From Monosporascus cannonballus (lineage: Eukaryota > Ascomycota > Sordariomycetes > Xylariales), in NCBI GenBank assembly GCA_004154925.1, contig QJNS01000002.1, positions 558,001-622,000 on the forward strand: DNA of 64,000 nt, given 5' to 3'. Shown piece after piece: positions 24,901 to 35,025 of the stretch. Under the pieces are notes generated by a model. The model made no database searches and was not told the origin of the DNA. It saw only the letters and a list, made by a program, of their open reading frames with translations. Made by a program: the position numbers and the translations under genes. Each line of letters begins with the position of its first letter. Position 1 is the first letter of the stretch.

Positions 24901-27200
24901 ACGTATTAATAATTTATCAACAGATAATAAATTACGTATTACGAAAATATCTTAATATTTTCGTCGTTTATTATTTTAACGATATTTTTATTTTTTTAAA
25001 AATGGAAAATACATACGTAAAATACGTTTATAAAATTTTTTAAACTTTATAAAACGCAAAAGTATTTATTAATGCAAAAAAAAATTAATTCCATATATAA
25101 AAAATAAAATATTTAGGATATATTATTATCTTAAAACATATTAAAATAAACCTTAAAAAATCGTTATAATTATAAAATAATAAATATTAATAATAATTAA
25201 AAAGGTATAAGCATTTTTTAAATTCGTTTATTATTATAAAAAGTTTATTCGATATTTTAACAATATAATTATACTCTTAATAAAGTTTATTAAAAAAAAA
25301 TTTAAATAAATGCCAAATAATGAAAAAATATTTTAAAATATTAAAAATACGATTATTAACAAATTAATACTAATTATGTACGATTTAAACCGTCTTATTA
25401 AATTAAAAACCGATATTTCGGATTACATATTAAACGTAATAATCGGATAACGAAATAATTAAGGCAAATTATATTTTATTATATTTTTTTCGTATAAATT
25501 AAAAAAAACCGAATTTAATTACGGCATTTTAAATAAAACATTTGTAATTATTATTATGGTATTTCGGAAATTTAAGCATTTTCTAAAAGGAAATTTGCAT
25601 TAAATTAAAGTTTATAGGGATTATTAAAATCTTATTTAATTTATTACGATTAAAAATTTACAAAATAATAATTAAAATATACGGAAAAATTGGCGAACTT
25701 TAATTTCGTTATTATCTATAAAAAAAGAATTAAAAAACGGCAAACTAAATATTTTAAGCAAATAACCAAATTTCGAAAAAAAAAATTAATTAAAATTAAC
25801 TATATAATTTTTAATATTATTATAAAAAGATATTTACGTTTACGACAGATTATAACCATTCGAGTAGTACTTTACGATATATATCAAAAAGTTTAACAGC
25901 ATAATAACGGTTTTCCAGAAAACTAAAAAACGGATAAAATACAAATTTTAAAAAAATATTAAAAAATTTTAATACGAAAAATATACGAATATTAATTATA
26001 TGGATATCCAGGGATTTATAAAATCTTAAAACGATTTTAATACATATATGTTTTTTTCCCAGAAAAAAATTAATAATATAGAAAATTATACGGTAATACG
26101 ATATTTGTGCCAAAATAAAGATTCGACGATATAAACCATACGAAAAACTACAGTTATTATTAATTATAAAACGACCATAATATTTAATTATATTCGATTT
26201 TATTACCAGATTTTTTATATTAAAAAATTTAATGATAAAAATATATTACGATAATAGTTTTATAACCGTTGATCGATTTACGAAATTTTTTTTATTTTTT
26301 ACCGTATTATAAAGATATAAATACCAAATAACTGGTATATATTTTTTAAATACGTTTTTAATATATATAAATTATTAATAAAAATTATATCAAATAAAGA
26401 ATTAATATTTGTATTAAAATTTTGGCAAAAACTTATAACATAAATCGGCCTAAATTACAAATTATCTAACGCATTTAAATTACAAATAAATAAATAAACA
26501 AAATAAATAAATAAAACTTTAAAAACCTATTTACAATATTATATTAATTACGAACAAAAGAACTAAATTAAAGAATTACCGATTACTTAATTAATTTATA
26601 ATACCAGTTATTATAAAAACATTACAATAATATTTGTAAACGTAAATTTTGGTTTTATTTTAAAAGTTTATAAGAAAATATGCGATAATGGTTTAATTAA
26701 TATTAAAATAATTTTTATGTTAAAATCATTACGATAATGATATTAAGAAATAAAAATAAAATTGGAATTTATACCGAATTAAATAAATAAATATTATAAT
26801 TAGAAAAAGTTAAAAAAATTAATTTTCGAAAAGGGGGAAATAATTTTCCTAATTGCCAAAAATATTTAAATAAAATAACCTAGCAAAAAATTCGATTTCA
26901 AATATATCGATTTATACAAAATTACCAAAAAAATTTAGAAAATAACTATTAATTAAAACTTTTACTAAAAGTTAAATTCCATCTAATTTTTCATATTTTT
27001 TTACTCGAATTAATAGCAGATACGATTAAGGTGTATACGGCATAAAACGATATGGAAATAAAAGACGAATAGATATACAAAGTGGAAAAAATTTTCGATA
27101 TGCAGAAACAAAACGGATTTACTTAGTACCTAATTAAGTGGAAAAAGTATCCGGATTCCGAAAACATCTAGAAACCCGCTAAAAACCTTATGAACGCCCA
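21921..27200 (+). pseudogene. Element B gag-pol polyprotein remnant
   Basis: Zinc knuckle at 22771-22812 reads C-F-N-Y-G-I-I-G-Y-K-A-Y-K-Y: one Cys survives and the other ligands are Tyr, in C-x2-C-x4-H-x4-C spacing. The RT active site at 24968-24995 reads YFNDIFIF for Y-x-DD-I-x-IF. RNase H with the DFNFVII / RQTK end is near 25380-25800. Integrase follows to about 26700. The chromodomain at 27070-27195 is the best preserved part (YKVEKIFDMQKQNGF, then YLIKWKKYPDSEN), broken only by stops where Gln or Trp codons are expected. Confidence 0.8.
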
Positions 27201-27399
27201 GTACCTGTTAAAAAGTTTTTACCAATAACGCCGGAAATAACGGTATCTTAATTAACAGCCTTGAGTGCAAAAGAAATAAACCAATCGAAGGATTCGGAGG
27301 GCAGAGATAACGCGGCGGCGGAGGCCTTTACAAAAGCCTGTTCCTAGTGCTTTTGTTTTTCCAATTTTTTTAAGGATTATAATTTTCGCTGGACCATTT

Positions 27400-27850
27400 T
27401 TATGCCCTTAAAACGAAAAAAGGCTTTTTGCTTACGTAAGCGAATTAAACGAATAATAACTTCGTTTATTTTTTGTTAATAATATTTTTAAAATTCAAAA
27501 AAACCCTTTTTGGCAAACGTCTTTTTACGTTTAAATCGCTGGTTTTCGGCATGAATATTTTTTAACGAAAAAATTGGAACGCCGTTCCCGTTATAGGAAA
27601 AATTACGCTTTATATAAGCCTTATATTTGGAAATATTTTCCATTATTTTATATTTTTACTTTTTGGAAAAGTATAAAATGTACGGCATAACTTTAAAGCT
27701 AAACTTTTTAAAAATGAAAAAAAAGTTTTAATAACGAACGGTCGAAAATAAATCCTAATAATAAAGTTTAATAATGCGACCCGATATTATAAAGGAAAAA
27801 GGAAATACTTATAAAAAAGGAATTTTCGGAACAAAAATTTGTAAAAAGGA
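27400..27850 (-). pseudogene. Antisense ORF of element B: Zn2Cys6-like cluster (RIP-broken)
   Basis: On the minus strand from about 27690 downward the frame reads VMPY-I-L-Y, six codons, Y, eight codons (KIMENISK), Y, K-A, Y, six codons, Y-N-G. That is C-x2-C-x6-C-x8-C-x2-C-x6-C with all six Cys now Tyr. The words flanking it (VMP, KIMEN, NG-x-G-V/I-PI) also appear in the element C copy, showing common descent. Downstream is a basic stretch (RKPAFKRKKTFAK-like). Stops interrupt it. Confidence 0.6.
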
Positions 27851-27856
27851 AAATCA

Positions 27857-28271
27857 TATTACAACTTAATAGGCTTAGGTCTCAGAAATAATTAACCTTA
27901 ACCGAAACAAAACCTAAATAGGTTAAATTACGTAATTAATGTTTAATCGGAAATTATTAAGCATAATTAAGCGGTTATTTAATTAAGCATCGTTAAACTT
28001 AATTAATTAATATTGCTTAATTAATAATTATTAAATATACAAAAATAAGAAAAATATATAACTTTAGTTATTCCTTATAATTAGATAACATTAGCTTATA
28101 ATACTTATTAATACCAAGTGTTTGCATTATAATATCGTTACCCAAAATACCCTTGGCATTACGAGACGTGATACGTTATTGTATCCATTGCTCAGATTCC
28201 CACGATACTTCTGCCAACATAAACCCGTCGACTTAAGGTTTAATAGTTGGTTAAACCGCCTAGCCGTCACA
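27857..28271 (+). repeat. 3' LTR of element B (415 bp)
   Basis: It aligns end to end with 21506-21920. Here the mutation pattern is reversed: the inner (left) half is eroded and the outer 150 bp (28125-28271) are almost intact, ending GCCGTCACA. Confidence 0.88.
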
Positions 28272-28616
28272 GCCAAGCTTTTTACCGCCGAAGTTCATAA
28301 TAGCTAATTAATTGCAATCTTTAAAAAAGCGAAACCCAAAAAGCGTAAAAAGGTACAGCCCGAACCAAATAAGGATTTCGTAAAAATAATCTCGGTCAAA
28401 AAGATAAAAGTAAGGCGGAAGGCATTTACGAAAAAACATTTTATCGTTATTCGGAAAATTTAAAAACAAAACGAACTTTTCGAAAACGAAAAAAATAACG
28501 AGATAAAACTGGATTGTATCTTTGTATGTTTTATTTAGTATGGAATCAATTGATTAAGTAGTTGTTGAGATATTGTTATTTGTATGGAAGAGTTGTTATG
28601 GCGATGGCTTCAAAAA

Positions 28617-28661
28617 TGGGTGGCGCGTTGATGGGGTGGCCCGTTTGTGGGGGGGCCATCT
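28617..28661. repeat. Right terminal inverted repeat of element D
   Basis: Complementary to 19980-20024; followed by TA and then cells of ordinary composition. It marks the outer edge of the transposon block and the start of the gene island. Confidence 0.85.
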
Positions 28662-28663
28662 TA

Positions 28664-29073
28664 CAATGGGAAAGGAAAAACAATATTATCAGGATTTCTG
28701 CGATTCATCCGCCTCCATCGTCACACCGATGCGCCTTAACTAAAGTAGGCATCTCTACAAATTCGATACGGTTTCCCGACCATAGACATTCGCACAGAGT
28801 TTTCAACCGCGGCTCCCTGGTGGGAGAATTTCTAGTACGTCAAAGCTTACAAACTAATGGTTAATGTTGATTGACATAAAACATGTAAGCCGGAGGTCTG
28901 GCATGGCGATCGGAAACATTACCATCTTTATTAATTTTATGGAGTATCCCTTACGCAGCCACTGACACCAGTCTCGATACTAGTTTATCAGAAGTGCATC
29001 CCATGGAATGTTTCTTAGCCAGCTATCACCGGCTATTCCCTCTCACACAACAGCGGCATTTGCTCTGCACAAT
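28664..29073. other. 3' flank of the GMC oxidoreductase gene
   Basis: About 410 bp of ordinary composition between the element D end and the stop codon of the GMC gene. No reading frame or repeat is recognised. Confidence 0.5.
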
Positions 29074-31330
29074 TTAGAACCCCCAATCCTCCCGGATCAT
29101 CCTCGCCCCGTTCTCTCCAAGCATAAAGACGGGCCCAGCGATGTTGACATCAGGCACTGTGGGCATGATGCTGCTATCAACCACTCTCAGACCCTCGACC
29201 CCGTAGACACGCAGCCGCGAGTCGACGACGCCACCGTCCTCCTTCGGCAGCATGCGGCACGTGCCGCTGGCGTGCCAGTTGGGGATCGTGGTGGCCTTGA
29301 CATACTCCCAGATGGCGTCCTCATCATCTGAAGACACATCGGCGCCGGGTGATACCTCACCATGGTTGGGTCCCACGGTGAAGGGGGCAAAGGCCGGGTG
29401 GGCCAAGATCTTGCGCGCATCGCGGAATCCGTGAATGGCGACAGCGCGGTCGGCCGGGTGGGCGTAGTACTGGTCGGTGGATTAGCCGCTGTAGCCGTCG
29501 GCGGGGGAAGCTATACACATAAGGACGGAGATGAATTGCTCATGGGGGCTTACGTTGGGGTTTATGACGGGCGCATCGGCCATGGAGCTTGACCGGATGG
29601 TGATGTTGCCCTTGGAAAGAGCGACCATGCTGGACACCGTGACGGAGATGTACGACCCGTCAAAAGACGGCATGAATGTCGGGCCCAGGCCTCCTGGGTA
29701 GAAGAAGGACTCGAAGAGGAACTCCACCGTCGACCTGTTGGTGAGGCCAAATTCGACGACGGCACCAGCCCCTATCGACTCGAGTTCCTCGTCGGACAAC
29801 CCCTGGAAGCCGTTGGTCATGCCACCGGGTGCCGTGTAGACACCGGTGCCATTGGTGTAGTATTCCTCCTGCATAGCTTCGACGTTGGCGGTATCGAACA
29901 TCAACTGATGAGTCGAAGCTTCCGGGATGACCTCCGCCATGATACTGAACACATTGTGGTCCATCATGCTAGGATATGTTAGAGGTTATAGTTCAAAAAT
30001 TAGTTGTTGTCATTTGTCTTACTGTTGTCCAACATTTTCATTAATGAGCACCGGCTCGATATCATGCTTCTTCAACGTCGCCTCAGGCCCGATTCCCTAT
30101 ATTTGCATTAGCTGAGCTGTAGTGGACATTTGCGGAAGAGCGATGCGGGAATGGCCTTACCGAAACCATCAACATTTGGGGAGACTGGAATGTGCCCAAC
30201 GTCACGATAACTTCCTTTTTTGCGGCAATAGTATGATGACGAGCAGCAGTATGGTCAATGAAGACGACCCCGCTCGCTCTGGGTTTGCCGGCGGCATCCT
30301 TGTTGAATGTGATTTGCTGGACAGGTGAGTTATGCATGACGGTCAAATTTGGGCGGTCGGCGGCTGCCTTGTAGTAATCATATGCCGAGCTGCGTCGATA
30401 CTTGGAAGTCAGAGCACCAGTGCCTTGCTTGACGCCAATGCCATTTCCTTTGTTCAATTCCTTCACAAGTGGGATTCCAGCAGCCTCGCAAGCCTCGATG
30501 AACGCGGTACTGGAGGGAGGAACAAAACCTTGGAAGCCGATCTCCAACGGTCCGTCAGAATAGGCCTCTGCATCCCATGTTTGATATGTCTGGTTGTATG
30601 CGACTCCCGGGTTTGGAGGGTTGAAGCGGGTGCTCTACGTATTTGGTTATTTAGCGACGATATTTAAGTGTACGCATCGTGTTTACCTTTATAAACGCCG
30701 GGTAGACGTCTTCCCAACCCCAACCTGGATTTCCAAGTTCTACCCAGTGGTCGTAGACACTTGCTGAGCCACGCCCGTAGAAAATACCGTTAATGGCGCT
30801 GCTACCACCAAGACCACGGCCACCTGTCACGGTTAATACTTTACTAGAAGACGTGACAGGAAGCCGTCATACGTACGATGATATGCAAGTACCCGGCCGT
30901 CCATGTGTTCTTGCGGCTCGGTGTAAAAGTTCCAGTCCATTATGGTGCCTGTACTATGGATCAGCATGGAACTGAGATAATTATGACCGAGCAAGACGGC
31001 TCTCAACTTACCACCCAGGAACTCGACAGCACCGGGTGCTTCGTGCATAGCCAGAACATCTGGGTGTAGGCCTGCTTCCAAGACGAGGACCTTCTGATCC
31101 CCAGATTCGCTGAGTCGGTTTGCTAGTACAAGGCCTGTTGTTCCACCTATACTCTTTTTGTCAGCGCCATGATTCATCAGCTTGAATGTTTCCAGTCAAT
31201 GCCGCGTACCACCGACAATGATGAAGTCGTATTCATCAAGCAAAGTCGGGCCGGTCGCGTTCCCGGCAGTATGAGCGGAAGCCAACTGGCTCAACGCCCA
31301 GAAGGCTATTACTCGAGAGTTGTACCGCAT
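29074..31330 (-). CDS. Secreted GMC oxidoreductase (FAD-dependent, AA3-type)
   Basis: Eight exons on the minus strand: 31330-31210, 31146-31012, 30948-30877, 30823-30687, 30634-30161, 30096-30023, 29968-29554 and 29469-29074. Phases agree throughout, giving 607 aa, normal for the family. Residues 1-19 (ending LASA) form a signal peptide. Then come DYDFIIVGGGTTG (residues 34-45, FAD-binding GxGxxG), VLVLEAG, GRGLGGSSAING (PS00623-like), and at the C-terminus HASGTCRM with catalytic His542, and DVNIAGP with Asn585. The intron 7 acceptor is chosen at 29470, because the earlier ctacag would put a TAA in frame; ctaat upstream fits a branch site. Members oxidise alcohols, aryl alcohols or sugars with electrons to oxygen or another acceptor outside the cell; substrate unknown. 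It is next to the transposon block but shows no RIP. Confidence 0.9.
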
Positions 31331-33377
31331 AGTGAGGGATTACGCGGCTCAACAAGATGAGAGGCGAGAGAGCAGGAGTTGCTGAACTGGTCATATCTAT
31401 CGTCTATGTTCGACGCCATGACTTCTTATAGGACTCCCCTCCCTCTATTCTCGGGAGAGGCCGACTGTTCACTAACGAACGGTATCTTACGACATGGCAG
31501 TAGGATGTGGTGGCTTGGGCCTTGTAGTCAATCAAAGCCAGATTTGTACAGGTCCGACCTGGGGCTGGACTCCTCTCAGTCATAGACATGAGGTTACACA
31601 AGGTAGTTAGTGAGGCGGCGAGGCGTGGAGCTTCCTTCGGTGGATACTCACTAGAGCATGGCGTAATCCTGGTTGAAGATGACTTTGGTCCCGTATTGTT
31701 CAATAACCATTCTCCTCAAGGATAGATCCGTGCTCATCAACGGCTGCTATCAGTTTCGATCAGAACACAACCGCCTAGACTCGCAAGGTCCATGCAACGT
31801 TCCACAGACCAAGTACGAATATGAGACGCACTAGTTACACTATGAACTGTACAATGAACGAATGATATCCGCAATCCGCCGCTGCAATATATTAAGTTTG
31901 AGGCAATATCAAGCGTCCGAGCCCATTCACCGACGTGATTCACCTCACCGACTCTTATTGCCGCCGCTCCTCTAAATCCTTCCGTCCCCGGTATCCTTCC
32001 CTCCGCCGCAAAGGCTTTTCAGCAGCTAAGGCGAGTAGCTGACTCATTCTCACCATGGTCAGACTTCTATAGACCCCGGACCGCCGAAGCTAATAGGTGG
32101 CCATTATTTTCAATGGTCAGATTTCCCAATATACACCCCATTATGCTAAGCTTTAGGTCTCGCATAAGCTGCAGGTTTTTGTGAATAAGGGTCCGCGGGT
32201 TCGAACCGAGATTCTGTGCTTACTCTGTAGTTGACCAGGGAAGAATCTGCGCCCGGGGTGGGTGAACTATCCCGAATCGTTCATTGACCAGAGCTAAACG
32301 CTTATTGGCAACCCCACAACTGGTTTTCATTTCCCCATTGCTAACTTCGTCCACCGACGGAGCAAGACTGGTGGTACAACTGCCATAAAAATTTTGCTAT
32401 AGGCCAACCAATATCACCATCACCGACCACTACCCACCACCAAAATTCAAAGGTCATCTCCCTAAATGGGGGGCGTCTCGCCGGCCCCCTAAACCGGCCG
32501 GAAACTTAACCCTAACCCTGGCCACTTAAGGCTGGCTTTAACTAAAGCGGCAGCCGGGAAATGGCTGTATAAAATCTATGTTAAACGCCGAGGTACTCCC
32601 ATTGGTCACTCAGCGTGACTGGTTTTTCGACGGCGCCGTTGCGGTTACCGGTGGGGTTTCCAAACGGGCGTTTAGTCTAGCTTCCATCAATTCACGGTCT
32701 AACATGGTTCACCGAATCGGGGCGAGAATCTGAGCCAAGGCCATGCACTAGCCAGGGGTCTATGGCGCCGCCAAGCGCCCCAGCCGACATCAACCGCAGC
32801 AAGCGTGGGGTTTTCAAATCCTTGCAGAATCCCCTGATACCTGGCAATGGGGCAAGTCGCTGCCAAAAATACAGTAATTGACACACCCCACTCTGGCAGG
32901 GCTGGGATGAGTGTTAATTATTACGACTTGCGGGGGTTCGCTTTCCGCGCGCTCCGGATTGATGTACCATGAAGTCACTGGGAACACTCAACCGCCATTA
33001 TCGACTTAAACGGAAAAATCAATAAACAAGGATGTCTGAAGCTGGATGACCCGCCAGGCCGGCGCTTCATCCTATTAGCAATGGCTGACGCATCTAGATC
33101 GGCTTTGCCTCGACCGTTGAGGGGATCCGATGGAAAGCCAGTACCGCACAATTACTTGTCCACGGGCTCTTTCCGCTCCCTCAGGCGTGATTCTCCTCAG
33201 CAGAGGATATTGGGATAGACATTGTCTATAACAAGCCAGCGCCTGATCCAGTTGCGAATAGCTTGTCGCCGTGGAAGCAGGGAAGCATACCACGTTCTTC
33301 AGAACTCTCCATCTCATAAGTGATTCGCAAGATATTGGCTACCGTCTGTCAAGCAGCCCAGAAAAAAGTTGGCGAAC
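31331..33377. other. Intergenic, 2.0 kb
   Basis: No gene is supported. Near 32485-32515 there is a GC-rich palindromic stretch (ccggcc ... ggccgg) followed by two CCCTAA units. At 32200-32215 gggttcgaaccg resembles a polymerase III B box, but no tRNA fold was found. The area may hold decayed non-coding repeats. Confidence 0.45.
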
Positions 33378-34306
33378 ATGGGATCAACCACTGGCAGAGT
33401 CGGTCACCTCTTAACCCCCCCTGCCTTGTCCCTGGTTTGCTCACAGCACTCCCCCTTTTAGCACATCACCACCCTCCTCTTTGACTGCGACAACACACTT
33501 GTCCAGTCCGAGACGGTCGCGTTCGAAGCCTGTGCCGACCTCACCAATGAGATCCTGGCCTCCCGCAACGTCGACCTGCGGTTCACCGGTCGCCAATTGC
33601 AGCGGGAGTTCGTCGGGCTGAGCTTCCAAGCCATGGTTCGTCCTGTCTCTCCCTCTCTCTGTTATCCCCCGCCGCTATTTCTCAAACAACTGCCATAGAA
33701 GAAACCGAGAAGGGGCGCTGACAAACAATCCAGATGCGCGCGCTCGAGGAAAAGTATAAGGTCTCATGCAACCTGTCCGAGGCCGACCTCGAGAAGTACG
33801 CAGGCATGGAAGACGACCGCGTCATCGCCAAGCTCATGCAGAAGCTGCAGCCGTGCGCGGGCGCCAACGCGGAGCTGGAGCGGCTCGTGGGGCTGGAGAA
33901 CAGGCGATACCATCTCGCCGTCGTGTCCTCGTCAGCACTGCGCCGCGTGCAGGCGTCGCTCGACAAGGCCGGGCAGGCGGGGTTCTTCGCGAAGGGCGAC
34001 GTCTTCAGCGCCGCGGACTCGCTGCCCGTCCCGACGTCGAAGCCCGACCCGGCCGTGTACCTGCACGCGCTGGAGCAGCTGGGCAAGACGGCGGGCGAGT
34101 GCCTCGCTATCGAGGACAGCAGGTCGGGCGCGACGTCGGCGGGCCGCGCGGGAATCCTCACCCTTGGGTACGTGGGTGCCTACGAGGAGGCTGACGAGCG
34201 GGCGAGGATGAGCCAGGTCTTGACGGAGGCGGGTTGTAAACTGATCATGAGTGATTGGACGGAGTTTAAGGAGTGTCTAGAAAAGATTGAGAGAGGGGAC
34301 GTATAG
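33378..34306 (+). CDS. HAD-superfamily phosphatase (beta-phosphoglucomutase-like)
   Basis: Three exons: 33378-33398, 33462-33635 and 33734-34306, giving 255 aa. Exons 2 and 3 are secure. The 7-codon first exon (MGSTTGR) is a best guess because its donor (GTCGGT) is weak. All four HAD motifs are present: LLFDCDNTL (Asp15 nucleophile, Asp17 acid/base), VVSSSALRR (Ser130), SKPDP (Lys168) and AIEDSRSG (Glu192-Asp193). The helical cap between motifs I and II is that of subfamily I. Such proteins hydrolyse or rearrange small phosphorylated metabolites, often sugar phosphates, in the cytosol. Coding GC is high, especially at third positions. It is convergent with the MFS gene at 35026. Confidence 0.85.
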
Positions 34307-35025
34307 AGATTCTGCTTCGAAGTAAGAAAGTAGATGAGAAAGCGTTTCAGGTAGATCTTAGATTATAGACGCGTTGGTGGTTCAGTTGGAACGGCGCGTC
34401 TCTTCTAGTCATCCTCAGGCTCCCGGCTAATTTCATGGTGACGTAGCACAAGATCGGGCACACTTTATATATCGATTTCCCATATTGCGGATATTCTACC
34501 GTCGTTCCTATATTGAGCTAAGACGTCTGAGACCTTGACATCACGCACTGAAGCATATATTTCTGAAGGAACGGTTTTACCTGACGCTCGCCAGAAAGAC
34601 GTCCATAAGAGTCAAGGGCCGCAGTAACTGCCTAGCGAGCAAAACAACAAGAGAACAAGCTACCGGAATTGGCCGTGGGTGGTATAGCTATTTGCAAGAC
34701 TATTAGGGGGGGCAACGGCTAAATCCGACAGAACCGAGTAGCGTTTGACACCCCAAACTGTTAGACTAAACAGGATAGAGTTTGAATACAAGTCAGACGA
34801 AAGAGCAAACAATAAAGGGACATGGTCACTTCGACTATGACGCGCATGATTCGCATTATTGTTTTCTTTCGTATTCAGGGGGTCTATATGAGATCGTCTA
34901 TCATGCCATCATTCCCAGATAGTTCCTGTGTACTAAGCATACGCCGTAGCCTGCAACCCGATGCAACCTTTAGCCATTTGTCATGCGAAAAACCGACCCC
35001 ATACTACACCACCGCTACTCCGTAC
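34307..35025. other. Intergenic between convergent genes
   Basis: The 720-bp 3'-3' interval between the HAD and first MFS genes. No gene, inverted repeat or recognisable element seen. Confidence 0.5.

Larger units (their letters stand above)
21506..28271 (+). mobile_element. Element B: Ty3/Gypsy chromovirus nested in element D
   Basis: 6.77 kb, LTRs 21506-21920 and 27857-28271 (both 415 bp), termini TGTTACGACC ... GCCGTCACA, flanked by the 5-bp duplication GCCAA (21501-21505 and 28272-28276). Internal order and sequence parallel element A: zinc knuckle, RT, RNase H, integrase, chromodomain, antisense frame. Every domain is RIP-broken. Its U3 differs completely from A and C while the 3' ~160 bp of the LTR are shared. 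Confidence 0.92.
20150..28520 (+). pseudogene. Pogo/Fot1-type transposase, RIP-degraded and split by element B
   Basis: Two parts: about 20150-21505 and 28277-28520. Readable pieces in order: an HTH/CENP-B-like tail (PKRLRKDYVIRFLR near 20417), RYNENKTKI at the YNMDETG position with Asp turned to Asn, a DDE-core piece (LLLINGYNN, where relatives have L-x-x-D-G-H), PFNINICVILKRKYR matching the PLDV-x-x-F-x-x-LK block, and a Lys-rich C-terminus (AKPKKRKKVQPEPNKDF, 28340-28390). The frame before the insertion (FAKVLNDKTA, ending at 21505) continues in phase with KLFTAEVHNS at 28277 if one GCCAA copy is dropped, so element B hit a transposase whose frame can still be traced. The start codon cannot be assigned. 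Confidence 0.75.
19980..28661 (+). mobile_element. Element D: Fot1-like pogo DNA transposon, interrupted by element B
   Basis: Terminal inverted repeats of about 45 bp (left 19980-20024, right 28617-28661) are flanked by TA dinucleotides at 19978-19979 and 28662-28663, the target duplication of the Tc1/mariner superfamily. Subtracting element B with one GCCAA copy leaves 1.91 kb, close to the size of Fot1-type elements. One transposase frame is traceable through most of the body and resumes in frame after element B. RIP has destroyed the coding capacity, but the terminal repeats and last ~250 bp are well kept. Confidence 0.88.

Noticed and set aside
25690..26113. Lys/Ile-rich open frames as small genes
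   Set aside because: They lie inside the RNase H/integrase region of element B and are chance openings in RIP-mutated sequence.
29470..29484. Frameshift or stop making the GMC gene a pseudogene
   Set aside because: The apparent TAA disappears if the acceptor at gaccag (29470) is used, which also restores the family's expected length and phase.
32140..32225. Possible tRNA gene
   Set aside because: GGGTTCGAACCG resembles the B box, but no A box, cloverleaf or acceptor stem could be formed around it.
32508..32522. Interstitial telomere repeat
   Set aside because: Only two CCCTAA units occur; this is easily chance.
33682..34194. Long overlapping frames on both strands in the HAD gene
   Set aside because: They are shadows caused by high GC at third codon positions; the plus-strand frame carries all HAD motifs.
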